From: Myxococcus stipitatus
GTDB lineage: Bacteria > Myxococcota > Myxococcia > Myxococcales > Myxococcaceae
Reading direction: 5' to 3'
Assembly: GCF_038561935.1 (NCBI RefSeq)
Contig: NZ_CP102770.1
Span: 2,728,001 to 2,792,000, forward strand
DNA: 64,000 nucleotides
A program made the translations under genes and the position numbers. Shown piece by piece: positions 1-9,051 of the stretch (positions are counted from its first letter, which is position 1; each line of letters opens with the position of its first letter). The notes below the pieces were generated by a model. It had not been told where the DNA came from. It ran no database searches and saw nothing but the letters and a program-made list of their open reading frames with translations.

Positions 1-1086
1 CTCGCCGACCTTCGGGCGCGGCTGAAGGCAACTCGTTTCCCCGCGGCGGTCGAAGGCGTCGGCTGGGACGATGGCACCGATGCCGAGCTGCTCCGGCGGT
101 TGGTCACCCACTGGGCGGAGCGGTTCGACTGGCGCACCGCCGAGCGGCGGCTCAACGCGATTCCGCACTTCATCGAGGAGATCGACGGCGAGCGGGTTCA
201 TTTCGTTCAGGTGAAAGGGCAGGGCGAGAGCCGCGTTCCCCTCGTCCTTGCCAATGGCTGGCCATCGAACTTCGTCGAGTTCCTGCCGCTCATCCCGCTG
301 CTCACCGCCGAGCGAAACGGGGTGTCGTTCGACGTCATCATTCCCTCGATGCAGGGCTTCGGCTTCTCGGGCCGGCCGACGAAGAAGGGGATGAACATGA
401 GTCGCATGGGGCATCTCTGGGCCGAGCTGATGACCCGGCTGGGCTACGAGAAGTTCCTCGTGGCGTGCTCGGACCTGGGGTCCGGGGTCTGCTTCAGCCT
501 GGTCCGCAACCACCCTGGCCGTCTCATCGGCGTGCACTATCTCAACGTCTTCTCGGGGTATCCGCGGCCGGAGGCGCCGACGCCCGAGGAAGTGGACTAC
601 TTCCGGCGCGTCGACCTGTGGGCCCTCACGGAGGGCGCCTACGTCATGCTTCACGGAACCAAGCCGCAGACGCTCGCCGTCGGCCTCAACGACTCACCCG
701 CGGGCCTGGCGTCGTGGATCATCGAGAAGTTTCACGGCGTGAGCCGGCTGCGGGATGGCCACCTGGAGTCGGTCTATTCGCTCGACGACCTCTGTACGCT
801 GCTCTCGGTCTACTGGTTCACCCAGACGATCAGTTCCTCGATTCGGCTCTACAAAGAGGCCTTCGCCGACCAGGAGCTGTTGATGCCGATGCCTCGCCAC
901 GACGTGAAGCAGGGCGTGCTGGTGCCCGCGGACGTCGACAATCCCGCGCCGCGCGCCTGGGGCGAACGGCACTTGCAGAACCTGGTCCACTGGACCGAGG
1001 CGCGGCAGGCCGGGCACTTCCCAGCACTCGAGGCTCCGGAGCACTACGCGGCCGATATCCGGGCCTTCCATGACACCATCAGGTGA
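1..1086 (+). CDS. Epoxide hydrolase-like alpha/beta hydrolase (5' end cut by window)
   Basis: The reading frame is open from base 1, so the start lies outside the window; 361 codons are visible. The first residues fit the epoxide hydrolase N-terminal domain, followed by an alpha/beta-hydrolase core. The likely nucleophile is the Asp encoded at 472-474 in the motif SDLGSG (family consensus GGDWGS), and the likely catalytic His lies in AGHFP near the C-terminus. The usual oxyanion-hole motif HGxP reads NGWP here (near base 253), an unusual substitution. Family members hydrolyse epoxides or related esters in the cytoplasm. A WYL regulator begins 11 bp downstream and is probably co-transcribed. 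A second, complete family member lies at 32837-33964. Family assignment is fairly sure; the substrate is unknown. Confidence 0.85.
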   Translation, partial: LADLRARLKATRFPAAVEGVGWDDGTDAELLRRLVTHWAERFDWRTAERRLNAIPHFIEEIDGERVHFVQVKGQGESRVPLVLANGWPSNFVEFLPLIPLLTAERNGVSFDVIIPSMQGFGFSGRPTKKGMNMSRMGHLWAELMTRLGYEKFLVACSDLGSGVCFSLVRNHPGRLIGVHYLNVFSGYPRPEAPTPEEVDYFRRVDLWALTEGAYVMLHGTKPQTLAVGLNDSPAGLASWIIEKFHGVSRLRDGHLESVYSLDDLCTLLSVYWFTQTISSSIRLYKEAFADQELLMPMPRHDVKQGVLVPADVDNPAPRAWGERHLQNLVHWTEARQAGHFPALEAPEHYAADIRAFHDTIR

Positions 1087-1097
1087 GCTGAGCGCGC

Positions 1098-1811
1098 ATG
1101 GACAAGACCGAACGCCTCTTCGCCGTCATGGATGCACTTCGCCGGCACCGCCGCCCCGTCACCGCGGCGGCCCTGGCCGAAGAGCAGGGCGTGTCCGTCC
1201 GCACGCTCTATCGCGACGTGCGGACGCTCATCGGTCTTGGCGCGCCCATCGTTGGGGAGGCGGGCGTGGGCTATATGCTGAAGCCGGGCTTCTTCCTGCC
1301 GCCGCTGATGTTCACGCCGGAGGAGCTCGAGGCGCTGGTGCTCGGCTCCCGCTGGGTCGAGGCCCAGCCGGATGCCGGCCTCGCCGGGGCAGCGCGCAAT
1401 GCACTGGGCAAGATCGCCACCGCCTCTCCCGAAGATCTGCGCGAGCGGATGAAGGACACCGGGCTCTGGCCCATCCTGATGCGCGGTGGGGCGTCTGCCC
1501 CCGTCCCGGTGCTCGGCCTCGTGCGCCGGGCCATTCGCGAAGAGAAGGCGCTCCTCATCGTGTACTCGGACGGGAAGGGCCAGCCGAGCCAGCGCGACAT
1601 CTGGCCGGTGCAGCTCGCGTTTCACGAGGGCAAGCAGCTCGTCGCCGCCTGGTGCTGCTTGCGCCAGGCCTTCCGCCATTTCCGCGTCGACCGCATCACC
1701 TCCGCCTCGGCGACCGAGGCCCGTTACGGGCGCAAGCGCGCCGTGCTGGCGCGGGAATGGCGGGAGGAATGGGCACGCCTGTATCCCGACTCGGTGCAGG
1801 CCTCTTCTTGA
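1098..1811 (+). CDS. WYL-domain transcriptional regulator (YafY/DeoR-like HTH)
   Basis: A 237-residue protein. Residues 1-60 form a winged helix-turn-helix (ALAEEQGVSVRTLYRDVRTL), and residues about 130-215 form a WYL domain, which typically senses a ligand or nucleic acid. Length and order are normal for YafY-type regulators. It starts 11 bp after the epoxide hydrolase stop, so it probably regulates that gene or is co-expressed with it. ATG is used as start; there is little room for an upstream promoter. The family is clear; the effector cannot be read from the sequence. Confidence 0.88.
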   Translation: MDKTERLFAVMDALRRHRRPVTAAALAEEQGVSVRTLYRDVRTLIGLGAPIVGEAGVGYMLKPGFFLPPLMFTPEELEALVLGSRWVEAQPDAGLAGAARNALGKIATASPEDLRERMKDTGLWPILMRGGASAPVPVLGLVRRAIREEKALLIVYSDGKGQPSQRDIWPVQLAFHEGKQLVAAWCCLRQAFRHFRVDRITSASATEARYGRKRAVLAREWREEWARLYPDSVQASS

Positions 1812-1975
1812 GTCGCGGTTCGTCGCGGTTGGAGCACTCAGCCTGGCGGTGGCAGTCGCCCCCAATCCGAGAGGGGCGGCAAGGCCGTCCATGAAGACTT
1901 CAATGTGTCGCGAGTCCAGGCCAGCTAGAGTAGGGGCGCGTTCGAGCTGTCGGGCCGGCGAACCGCGAGGAAGTC

Positions 1976-2242
1976 ATGAGCGATTCTCCCCTGAAGCCCT
2001 GTGAGACATCTCCTGCCGTCCCCGTGGAATCCCCCCCAGCGGAGCGCCGCCGGGGCCGGGTCCTGCTGGCGGCCACCGCCGCGAGCGCGGCCTTCACGCT
2101 GGTGGCGTGCGAGCCCTACATGACGACCAACCCCGCGCCGTGCCTCTACGACGGCGGCTTGATGGTCGAGGACTGCAACCCGGAAGACGGCACGAAGACC
2201 CAGGACGCGGGGCCAGACGCGGGCCTCCCCCAGGTTCCCTGA
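1976..2242 (+). CDS. Small predicted lipoprotein preceding a ferritin-like protein
   Basis: An 88-residue protein with an unusually long charged N-terminus (about 25 residues ending in an Arg run, ERRRGR), a hydrophobic stretch and a lipobox-like FTLVAC with the Cys at residue 45. The mature part is short and acidic with two further Cys (PAPCLYDGG, EDCNPED). The RRxGR sequence before the hydrophobic core resembles a Tat-type n-region, but this is only suggestive. The ferritin-like gene starts 13 bp downstream, so the two are likely translated from one message. I do not recognise a family. It could be an exported partner or, less likely, a modified peptide substrate of the neighbouring diiron protein. 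Confidence 0.6.
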   Translation: MSDSPLKPCETSPAVPVESPPAERRRGRVLLAATAASAAFTLVACEPYMTTNPAPCLYDGGLMVEDCNPEDGTKTQDAGPDAGLPQVP

Positions 2243-2255
2243 AGGCGCATCCGCG

Positions 2256-3077
2256 ATGGCGACCGAACTCTTCGAACTCGACCTGACGGACGGTCTCGCG
2301 CTGACGCTGCACGAGCGGGCGTCTGGCCACGTGGCTGAGCGCTATCCCTGGGACTCGATGGAGCCATCGCGGTACCCGGCGGCGCTGGTGGAGCGGGCCC
2401 GGTATTCGTGGACGCTGCGGGCACTCAACGAGTTCGGCAGCGCGACCGTGATGGGGCAGCTGGTGCAGGTCATGGGCGAAGCGCGAGTGCCCCTGGACTT
2501 GTGGAGCCTGGCCGCGCGCTTCCCCTCGGAAGAAATCCACCACGTGGAGCTCTGTGCGCGGATGGCCATGCGGCTGGGGGGCGGCACGCGGCTGTCCTAT
2601 GAGCCCGGAGCGTTCGCCGTGACGTTCGACCCGTCGCTCACCTTCCTCCAGCGAGCCAGTGAGCTCATCGTGAGGGTGTGCTGCGTGGGGGAGACGTTGT
2701 CCTTCGCGCTGCTGTCCGGATGTCTTCGGGCGACGTCCCACCCGTTGACCCGCGCGGTGCTGACGACGCTGGTCCAGGAGGAAGCGCTGCATGGGCGGTT
2801 GGGCTTCCTGTACCTGGATTGGATTGCCCAGGACCTGGACGCCGCGGAGAAGGAGCGTCTGGGGCGCGTCGCACGCGAGGCCCTGGATGCCCAGGCGCCG
2901 TTCTGGGAGAAGCTTCGCAGCGCCACGAAGGACGGCGTCACCAGCGAGGGATTCCTGCTGGAGCACGTGACGGAGCTGGGGTGGATGGAGTCCCGCGATT
3001 ACGTCACGGTGAGCCAGGAGACGGCGGAGATGCAGGTGCGCGCGCCCCTCCTGCGCCATGGCATCCGAGTCCCCTGA
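2256..3077 (+). CDS. Ferritin-like superfamily diiron protein
   Basis: A 273-residue, mostly helical protein. Glu and ExxH motifs are spaced as in a four-helix diiron bundle: Glu59, E93-x2-H96 in SEEIHHVELC, Glu146 in CVGETLS, and E176-x2-H179 in QEEALHG. This pattern fits diiron carboxylate proteins of the ferritin-like/AurF-like class, which oxidise substrates or store iron. No signal peptide is visible, so it should be cytoplasmic. It sits 13 bp after the small lipoprotein gene, probably in one operon. The substrate is unknown. The fold is inferred from the motif pattern only, without a search. Confidence 0.65.
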   Translation: MATELFELDLTDGLALTLHERASGHVAERYPWDSMEPSRYPAALVERARYSWTLRALNEFGSATVMGQLVQVMGEARVPLDLWSLAARFPSEEIHHVELCARMAMRLGGGTRLSYEPGAFAVTFDPSLTFLQRASELIVRVCCVGETLSFALLSGCLRATSHPLTRAVLTTLVQEEALHGRLGFLYLDWIAQDLDAAEKERLGRVAREALDAQAPFWEKLRSATKDGVTSEGFLLEHVTELGWMESRDYVTVSQETAEMQVRAPLLRHGIRVP

Positions 3078-3183
3078 GAGGACTGTGCGGCTGTTGTTGT
3101 CGGCGGCACCCCTCCTGCATTGAGCGGAGCGGGTGTGGCCCCTGGACGTCACGGTGACGAGGGCTCGAGCGAGGTGGTCCCTC

Positions 3184-3822
3184 ATGCGAACGCGTTGGTC
3201 TCTAGGGGTGTGGCTCTCCGTCCTCACTGTCTTCTGCGCCTGTCGAAGCGCGCCGCGCCTCGGTGAGGCAGGTGCGGCTGGCGAGCCACTCCCTGAGTTC
3301 TTCGGCCCGGTGACGTGGGCCTCCACGGAGGCGGAGCTGCGCACCTCCTTCCCTGACGCCCAGGTCGACCACCGCGACTTCGGCTCCCAGGTGCCCGGCA
3401 CCCTCGGCGTGCTCAAGTTGGAGGGGGCCCGGTTGCCGCCCTTCGGAGCCGCGAGGGTGCGACTGCTGCGGCGCGGCGGCGTGCCCACGGGCGTGCTGGT
3501 GATTGAGTCCATCGACAACGCGGCGCAGACGTGTCCCGAGGCTCCGGAGGAGTTCGCTGACTGCGCGAAGCGTCTGGAGCGGAGGCGGCATGACGTCTTC
3601 GAGGCCCTCGCCGGCCCCCTGCGGAGTCGCTATGGCCCGCCGAGTGTCGACGCTCACTTCGGTTCCGACGAGGCGGAGGGACAGGACCCACGGCAGTTCT
3701 CCCTGTCCTGGAAGAGGCCGGGCTACACCTTGGAGCTGGGGACCGGGATGGAGCCCTCGGGCCATGCGGAGTGGACCGTTCGCCTCGTGGCCATCCGGGA
3801 CCCGGAGTACCCGTTCCTGTGA
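3184..3822 (+). CDS. Predicted lipoprotein of unknown function
   Basis: The ATG at 3184 gives a 212-residue protein with an N-terminal signal (MRTRWSLGVWLSVLTVFCAC) ending in a Cys-containing lipobox; the same frame extends further upstream but without a signal sequence. The mature domain contains a FFGPVTWASTEAELRTSFPDA segment that resembles repeats found in secreted proteins comparing or scaling inputs, but I recognise no named family. It is a stand-alone gene, convergent with the metalloprotease gene and separated from it by a GC-rich hairpin. Confidence 0.7.
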   Translation: MRTRWSLGVWLSVLTVFCACRSAPRLGEAGAAGEPLPEFFGPVTWASTEAELRTSFPDAQVDHRDFGSQVPGTLGVLKLEGARLPPFGAARVRLLRRGGVPTGVLVIESIDNAAQTCPEAPEEFADCAKRLERRRHDVFEALAGPLRSRYGPPSVDAHFGSDEAEGQDPRQFSLSWKRPGYTLELGTGMEPSGHAEWTVRLVAIRDPEYPFL

Positions 3823-3861
3823 GAAGGCCCCGAGTCATCGCCAAGGGACGCATTGGCGAGA

Positions 3862-3894
3862 GGGGAGGGGCGGGATGGATTCCCGCCGCTCCCA
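3862..3894. terminator. Bidirectional hairpin between convergent genes
   Basis: GGCGGGA at 3869-3875 pairs with TCCCGCC at 3881-3887 around a 5-nt loop, and the stem can be extended outward by GGAG/CTCC. It lies between the stops of the lipoprotein (3822) and the protease (3923). There is no clear T-tract, as is common in high-GC genomes. Confidence 0.5.
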
Positions 3895-3922
3895 CTTCCC
3901 ACCTGTCGAAGCCCTGGCTGCC

Positions 3923-5431
3923 TCACCACCAGCCGTTGTCATGCCTGGACTGCCGCACCTCCCCATTGGGGCCGGTGTAGAAAATATCGAGCGTGTCCGG
4001 GGCCTTGCTCACCGCATCGGGGGCGGAGGCCAGCTCACCGCCGAGCCAACTCCAGCCGGTCCAGCTCGACGAGGGACTGTAGCTGTTGATCCAAAGGCTG
4101 TTGTCCGTGCCCCGGCCGAACACATCCACCCGGTTCAGTCCCCGTGACGTGGCTGACGGGTCCGACGTGAAGGTCCCGCCCAACGTGAACCAACCGCTCC
4201 ACCCGTTTCCATCCCAGTACTTCTGCACCATGGACTTGCTGGCATCCAACGCAAACACCTGGAGATTGGTGGAGCCCCAGCTCGCCACCGCCGGGGCAGA
4301 CGTCAGATACCCACCGAGCGGGGTCCACGCGCTCCAACCTGCGCTGCTGGTCCAGTACCTCTGCCACAGCTGGTTGTCCGTGCCTCGGATGAACACGTGC
4401 AGCCCGTTCGCGCCCAGCGAGACCACCGCGGGGGCCGAAGCGCTGACGCCGCCCAGCGTGTACCAACCACTCCACTGGGCTCCATCAAAGGACTTCTGGA
4501 TGATGGAGTTGTCCGCGCCACGGGCGAACACGTCGAGTCGGTTGGTGCCCCAGTGCAGTGCCGCCGGGTCCGACGTCAAGGTCCCGCCGAGCGCGATCCA
4601 CGGACTCCAGGCGGAGCCGTTCCAGTAGCGCTGGTGCAGCTGGTTGTCCCCGCCCCGGACGAACACGTCCACCCGGCTCGCGCCTCGCGCGGCCACGGCG
4701 GGGCCGGAGGGGGTGTACCCGCCCAGCGACAGCCAGGGGACGCCATACGTCTGCTGCGCGCCGTACTTGTCCGTACCGCTGAGGTTGCCGTCCCCGTTCC
4801 ACTTCGGATTGCAGTAGTTCATCACCGAGCTCAGGTCCCACGAGCCGATGACCCAGTCACCGGAGCCCCCCTGCGGTGGCTCCTTGCAGGTCGACGGCGT
4901 GTCTGGACGGTTCTGCTCGTGGGCGTACCCCATGGCATGACCGAACTCGTGCACCGCGATGGCTTCGATGCAGTGCTGGAGGGTGTCGCGGCACGACTGG
5001 CTCCAGTTGTTGAACGTGAAGTTCAGCACCATGCCCTGGGCCATGCCGTTGAGGTCCTTCCCCAACGCCTTCACGTGCGGACCGACGTCGCTGATGTTGA
5101 TGCGGATGCCTCGGGACGACGTCGTGCAGGTTCCCCAGCCCGTGAAGCGAACACCGGAGTGGGTCTCCCAGGTGCGCGTCACCGCGTTGCGCACCCACTG
5201 GCGCTGCGTGCCGTCCGCCTGCCCCGGATTCTCCCAGCACACGGCCACGGACATCGGCCGCCACAGTCTCGTGGAGGTCACGTAGAGGTCCGCTTCGCTG
5301 GTGCGCACACTTCCCGGGGGCTCCGTGGACTCAGGTGCTGGCGCGTCGGCACCACCACAGCCGAGCAACGTTCCCAACCCCAATGCAGCAAGCAGCGCCG
5401 CCGGTCGGCGGGACGCGATTCCAATGGGCAT
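3923..5431 (-). CDS. Secreted zinc metalloprotease fused to PLL-like beta-propeller
   Basis: From the ATG at 5431 (GGAG nine bases upstream; a GTG at 5446 and an ATG at 5440 are alternatives) the protein has 502 residues. It starts with a signal ending in LLGC, so it is probably a lipoprotein. The catalytic domain contains HEFGHAMGYAHEQ at about residue 161, the HExxHxxGxxHE zinc site of astacin/M12-like metzincins. From about residue 230 there are six repeats of about 45 residues (pattern VDVFxRGxDNQLxQRYWxxxxWSxWxxLGG) like the PLL lectin propellers, probably for binding glycans or surfaces. It probably degrades extracellular protein while anchored to a carbohydrate target. Confidence 0.85.
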   Translation of the reverse strand: MPIGIASRRPAALLAALGLGTLLGCGGADAPAPESTEPPGSVRTSEADLYVTSTRLWRPMSVAVCWENPGQADGTQRQWVRNAVTRTWETHSGVRFTGWGTCTTSSRGIRINISDVGPHVKALGKDLNGMAQGMVLNFTFNNWSQSCRDTLQHCIEAIAVHEFGHAMGYAHEQNRPDTPSTCKEPPQGGSGDWVIGSWDLSSVMNYCNPKWNGDGNLSGTDKYGAQQTYGVPWLSLGGYTPSGPAVAARGASRVDVFVRGGDNQLHQRYWNGSAWSPWIALGGTLTSDPAALHWGTNRLDVFARGADNSIIQKSFDGAQWSGWYTLGGVSASAPAVVSLGANGLHVFIRGTDNQLWQRYWTSSAGWSAWTPLGGYLTSAPAVASWGSTNLQVFALDASKSMVQKYWDGNGWSGWFTLGGTFTSDPSATSRGLNRVDVFGRGTDNSLWINSYSPSSSWTGWSWLGGELASAPDAVSKAPDTLDIFYTGPNGEVRQSRHDNGWW

Positions 5432-6276
5432 GGTGTCCATCTCCACTTTTCTTTGCCAGACGGGGCCGGAGTGGTCCTCTCATCCTGGCAAGGAATTGGT
5501 GCTGCTCTTTGGCATATTTGATTGCCATGCTGCCAGTGAAAAGCAGGTGCCGGCGCTGTTCTGGTTGAGGTGGAGGATTCTTGTGCGGCCGTGGCGCGGG
5601 GTGCGGGCTGCGATTCTCGAATGACAAGGAATGCTTCTTGAGTGAGTCGATTTGGAATCTGCGGGTGTCCGCGACCAGGGACCTCGGCTTCATCGCATCG
5701 CGCGCGAATCCAGGCATTGCGCTGAGTGGTGCAATGACATCCTGAATTGCGTCTGTGTTCACATTCCGGTCTGGAGCCCAGGCCCAATCGCCGGGGGCTG
5801 AGGGGACTCCGTCCCGGCGCATTCAGCGGCGGTGAGTACACTCGCCGCCTACCTGTGCGCACCTCCGCATCTTGACCGAGGCGACACCTTCCCAGGCCGC
5901 GAGGGGCCGGGCTGGCTCGACGTCGCCCGCCGACGAAATGTGCCCCTGAATGTTCCAGGAAAGTCCGCGGCGCTTCGTGCGTAGAGTCGGCGCACTCTCG
6001 ACGAAGGTGTTGCGCGAATGGAGTCCGACAGGAAGGTCATCAACGCCTGCATGCGGAGAGATGGCGGGCAGCGGGTGTAGGTGGACGTGAACGGCGGCTT
6101 GCCTTCCCTGGGAGCGCCGCACGGATGGCGAGATGACCGCTGCTCCCGTGTGACAATTGATTTCATCGCCGGTGTTGTTCGCGCTCAGTCCTTACTCGAC
6201 TGCGCGCCGTGAAGTGGTCTCGGCCGCATTCCAGTCGCGAAACAGATTCGCGGGCTGGGTTACCTGGAGTCGTTGC
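5432..6276. other. Gene-poor spacer between divergent protease and glycosidase genes
   Basis: About 845 bp without a convincing gene. The part from 5490 to 5770 is visibly less GC-rich than the surrounding coding DNA. Open frames on both strands are short and lack family features or good codon bias. Upstream signals of both divergent genes must lie here. I see GGAG at 6266-6269 as the ribosome site of the right-hand gene, but no other reliable signal. Confidence 0.5.
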
Positions 6277-8988
6277 ATGTATTCATGGACGTATCGTTCC
6301 CATGGTGTTGGCATTTCTGAACCGGGCGCTCGCTCCCGCCTCCTCCGGAGGCTCCTGCTCGGTGCCGCTTGCACGGTGTTCGCCGCCTGTTCCTCACAGG
6401 TCGAAGCCCCTGGCGACACGGAAGCCCCCGGTTCCTCGGGCCAGAAGCTCATCGGCCCGACTTTCACTTTTCCGCTGAAGGTCAGCGCGAACAAACGCTA
6501 CATCGTCGACCAGAACAACGTTCCGTTCCTCGTGAACGGATTCAATCCGCAGTCCATCGTCACGGGAGTCGACCCGGCGGACTTCAACACCATCTTCGCC
6601 ACCAAGGCGAGCCAGGGTGTCAACGCCGCGGATGTCTGGCTGGTCCAGTCCTACTCCACGCCGGACTCGTCCACCTGGGACGGCATCAAGCCCTTCACCG
6701 GGACGCTGGCCCAGAACTGCGAGTATGGCCCTTGCTGGGACTTGAGCACGCCGAACGACGCCTACTTTGCTCGCGTCGATGCCCTGGTTGCGGCGGCCAA
6801 CCAGAACAACATCGTGCTCTTCGCGACGCCGCTCGACGGTCCCGTCACGTTCCACCAGACGCTCGTGGCGAACGGGGCGACGCGGGCGAACCAGTACGGC
6901 CGGTATCTCGGCAACCGCTACAAGAACAGCCACAACATCGTCTGGTGGATGGGCGGCGACTACTTCGATGTCGACGTCAATGACAAGGCGCGCATGTCCG
7001 CGGTGGCGAACGGCATCAAGAGCACGGACACCGTGAACCCGAAGCTCTTCGTGCTCCAGCTCGCGCCCACCACCGGGACCAGCTCCCTGGATGGCGACTG
7101 GGCGGTGTGGGGCAACCTGGTCACCCTCAGCGGCGTCTACAACTACAGCGCGGCCTACTACAAGCAGCACGTCGACTATGGGCGGACCCTGCCGGCGGTC
7201 ATGCCCAGCTTCCTGATGGAGCCCAAGTACGAGGACGAGGAAGTGGCCGCTCGCGACACCCGGAAGGTGGCCTGGTGGTCCATCACCTCCGGCTCCGTCG
7301 GCACGCTCTACGGTGCGTCCCACGAGTGGCAGCTGGGCGCGCCGTTCCCCAACAAGTCCTTGCTCAACAACCCGACGCACCCCGGCGCCATCTCCATGCA
7401 GCACCTGCGGACCTTCTTCGACGGTCCCAATGGGTTCAACTGGTGGGACCTGGTCCCGGACCGCGGGCCGAATGACCCGGTCAACGGCAGCACCATCGTG
7501 ACCCACGGCATGTGCACCAGCGGGAGCAACAGCACCAGCTGCTACGGCAACAACCCCGTTCGGACCAACTACTACGCGACGACCGCGCGGACCCCCAACG
7601 GGTCGGCGGTGCTCGTCTACATCCCGTCGTCCCGCACCGTCCGCGTGGACATGACCAAGCTGTGCGGCACCTCCACGGCCAGGTGGTTCAACCCCACCAA
7701 CGGGGTCTACACGACCATCGGCACCAGCTACGCGAACAGCGGGACGCAGGACTTCACCACGCCGGCGTGGACCTCGGGCCACCAGGCGAACTGCGAAGAC
7801 GCGGCGCCGCAGTCCACGAACTGCAACGACTGGGTGCTCACGATCAACGCCAATGCTCCGTGCAGCGGCGCCGTGGCTCCGACCACGACCACTTCGGCGG
7901 CCAGCAATGTCGGCGCATCCGGCGCGACGCTCAATGGCTCGGCCAACCCCAACGGTGCGCAGACGACGGGTTGGTTCCGCTACAGCACCAGCAACCCCGG
8001 AACCTGCAATGACACCTTCGGGACCCGCGCTCCGGCCACGGGGGGCGTGAACCTGGGCAGCGCTGGCTCGGCGCTTCCGTACACGCAGGCCCTGACTGGG
8101 CTCACGGCGAGCACCACGTACTATTTCTGCGCCATCGCCAGCAATCCGATGGGGGTGACTCCCGCGAGCACGGTGCTGTCGTTCACCACCTCGGCCGCGG
8201 GCACGGCTCCGACCGTCGTCACCTCGGATGCGACGGGTGTCACCTCGACGGGCGCCACGTTGAACGGGTCGGGCAACCCTCAGGGCGTGGCTTCCACGGG
8301 TTGGTTCCGCTACAGCGCGACCCACCCCGGAAGCTGCAATGACACCTTCGGGACGCGTGCTCCGGCCACGGGTGGCGTGAACCTGGGCAATGGCAGCGCG
8401 GCCGTCGGCTTCAATCAGGCCATCACGGGGCTGACGCCTGGGACGACGTACTACTTCTGTGCCCTGGCCAGCAGCACCGCCGGCGCCGGCACGGGGCAGG
8501 TGAGCTCGTTCGTGGCCAACGCGGGTTCGTCCATCACCATCGGGGAGACGAACGTCCTGTCGGGGACCGACTCCGGCCTCGGCGACCTGCTGATCGGCAA
8601 CCAGGTTTCGCTGGGGCAAACGGCCACGCTCCAGACCCTGAGCATCAACGTCAAGGCGCTCGGGACCTCACCGGGCAATCTGACGCTGGCCGTCTATGAC
8701 AGCCTCACCAGTGGAGCGCCGGGCAACCTCATGGCGACGAGCACTTCGTTCGTCCCCGTGGTCGGGTGGAACACGGTCAACGTCGTCACGCCGGTCTCGC
8801 TCTCCGCGGGCACGTACTGGCTCGTGGTGGGGTTGAACAGCGGCAGCACGGTCCTCGCCTATGGCGGCGGTTCGGGAGTCGAGCGCTGGGTCAGCAGGCC
8901 CTATGGCGCGATGCCCGCGACGTTCCCGACCTCCGGCGTGACGCAGGGAGCGGGTCACTACTCGTTCAACGCGACGCTCACCCCGTAG
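6277..8988 (+). CDS. GH140/DUF4038-like glycosidase lipoprotein with two FN3-like repeats
   Basis: Starting at the ATG at 6277 (GGAG at 6266) the protein has 903 residues and a lipoprotein signal (LLLGAACTVFAAC). A TTG upstream at 6157 would add 40 residues with no signal character. Residues about 60-420 resemble the apiosidase-like TIM-barrel family (DUF4038/GH140: KVSANKRYIVDQNNVPFLVNG), followed by a small collagen-binding-like beta domain to about 500. Two near-identical Ig/FN3-like repeats follow (each with TGWFRYS...NDTFGTRAPATGGVNLG), then a C-terminal beta domain. The role is probably plant or bacterial polysaccharide degradation at the cell surface. Catalytic acids were not assigned. 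Confidence 0.75.
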   Translation: MYSWTYRSHGVGISEPGARSRLLRRLLLGAACTVFAACSSQVEAPGDTEAPGSSGQKLIGPTFTFPLKVSANKRYIVDQNNVPFLVNGFNPQSIVTGVDPADFNTIFATKASQGVNAADVWLVQSYSTPDSSTWDGIKPFTGTLAQNCEYGPCWDLSTPNDAYFARVDALVAAANQNNIVLFATPLDGPVTFHQTLVANGATRANQYGRYLGNRYKNSHNIVWWMGGDYFDVDVNDKARMSAVANGIKSTDTVNPKLFVLQLAPTTGTSSLDGDWAVWGNLVTLSGVYNYSAAYYKQHVDYGRTLPAVMPSFLMEPKYEDEEVAARDTRKVAWWSITSGSVGTLYGASHEWQLGAPFPNKSLLNNPTHPGAISMQHLRTFFDGPNGFNWWDLVPDRGPNDPVNGSTIVTHGMCTSGSNSTSCYGNNPVRTNYYATTARTPNGSAVLVYIPSSRTVRVDMTKLCGTSTARWFNPTNGVYTTIGTSYANSGTQDFTTPAWTSGHQANCEDAAPQSTNCNDWVLTINANAPCSGAVAPTTTTSAASNVGASGATLNGSANPNGAQTTGWFRYSTSNPGTCNDTFGTRAPATGGVNLGSAGSALPYTQALTGLTASTTYYFCAIASNPMGVTPASTVLSFTTSAAGTAPTVVTSDATGVTSTGATLNGSGNPQGVASTGWFRYSATHPGSCNDTFGTRAPATGGVNLGNGSAAVGFNQAITGLTPGTTYYFCALASSTAGAGTGQVSSFVANAGSSITIGETNVLSGTDSGLGDLLIGNQVSLGQTATLQTLSINVKALGTSPGNLTLAVYDSLTSGAPGNLMATSTSFVPVVGWNTVNVVTPVSLSAGTYWLVVGLNSGSTVLAYGGGSGVERWVSRPYGAMPATFPTSGVTQGAGHYSFNATLTP

Positions 8989-9005
8989 CGGCTGAATCGG
9001 TGCAT

Positions 9006-9041
9006 CCCGTCGAGGAGCGTCTGGGGGAGCTCCTCGACGGG
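9006..9041. terminator. Strong bidirectional hairpin terminator
   Basis: A perfect 12-bp inverted repeat: CCCGTCGAGGAG at 9006-9017 pairs with CTCCTCGACGGG at 9030-9041 around a 12-nt loop. It lies exactly between the convergent stops at 8988 (+) and 9052 (-). There is no T-tract. Confidence 0.7.
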
Positions 9042-9051
9042 TTGAAGGCGG

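Noticed and set aside
5447..6156. Small genes in the spacer before the GH140-like gene
   Set aside because: Candidate frames lack ribosome sites, family motifs and the codon bias of neighbouring genes.
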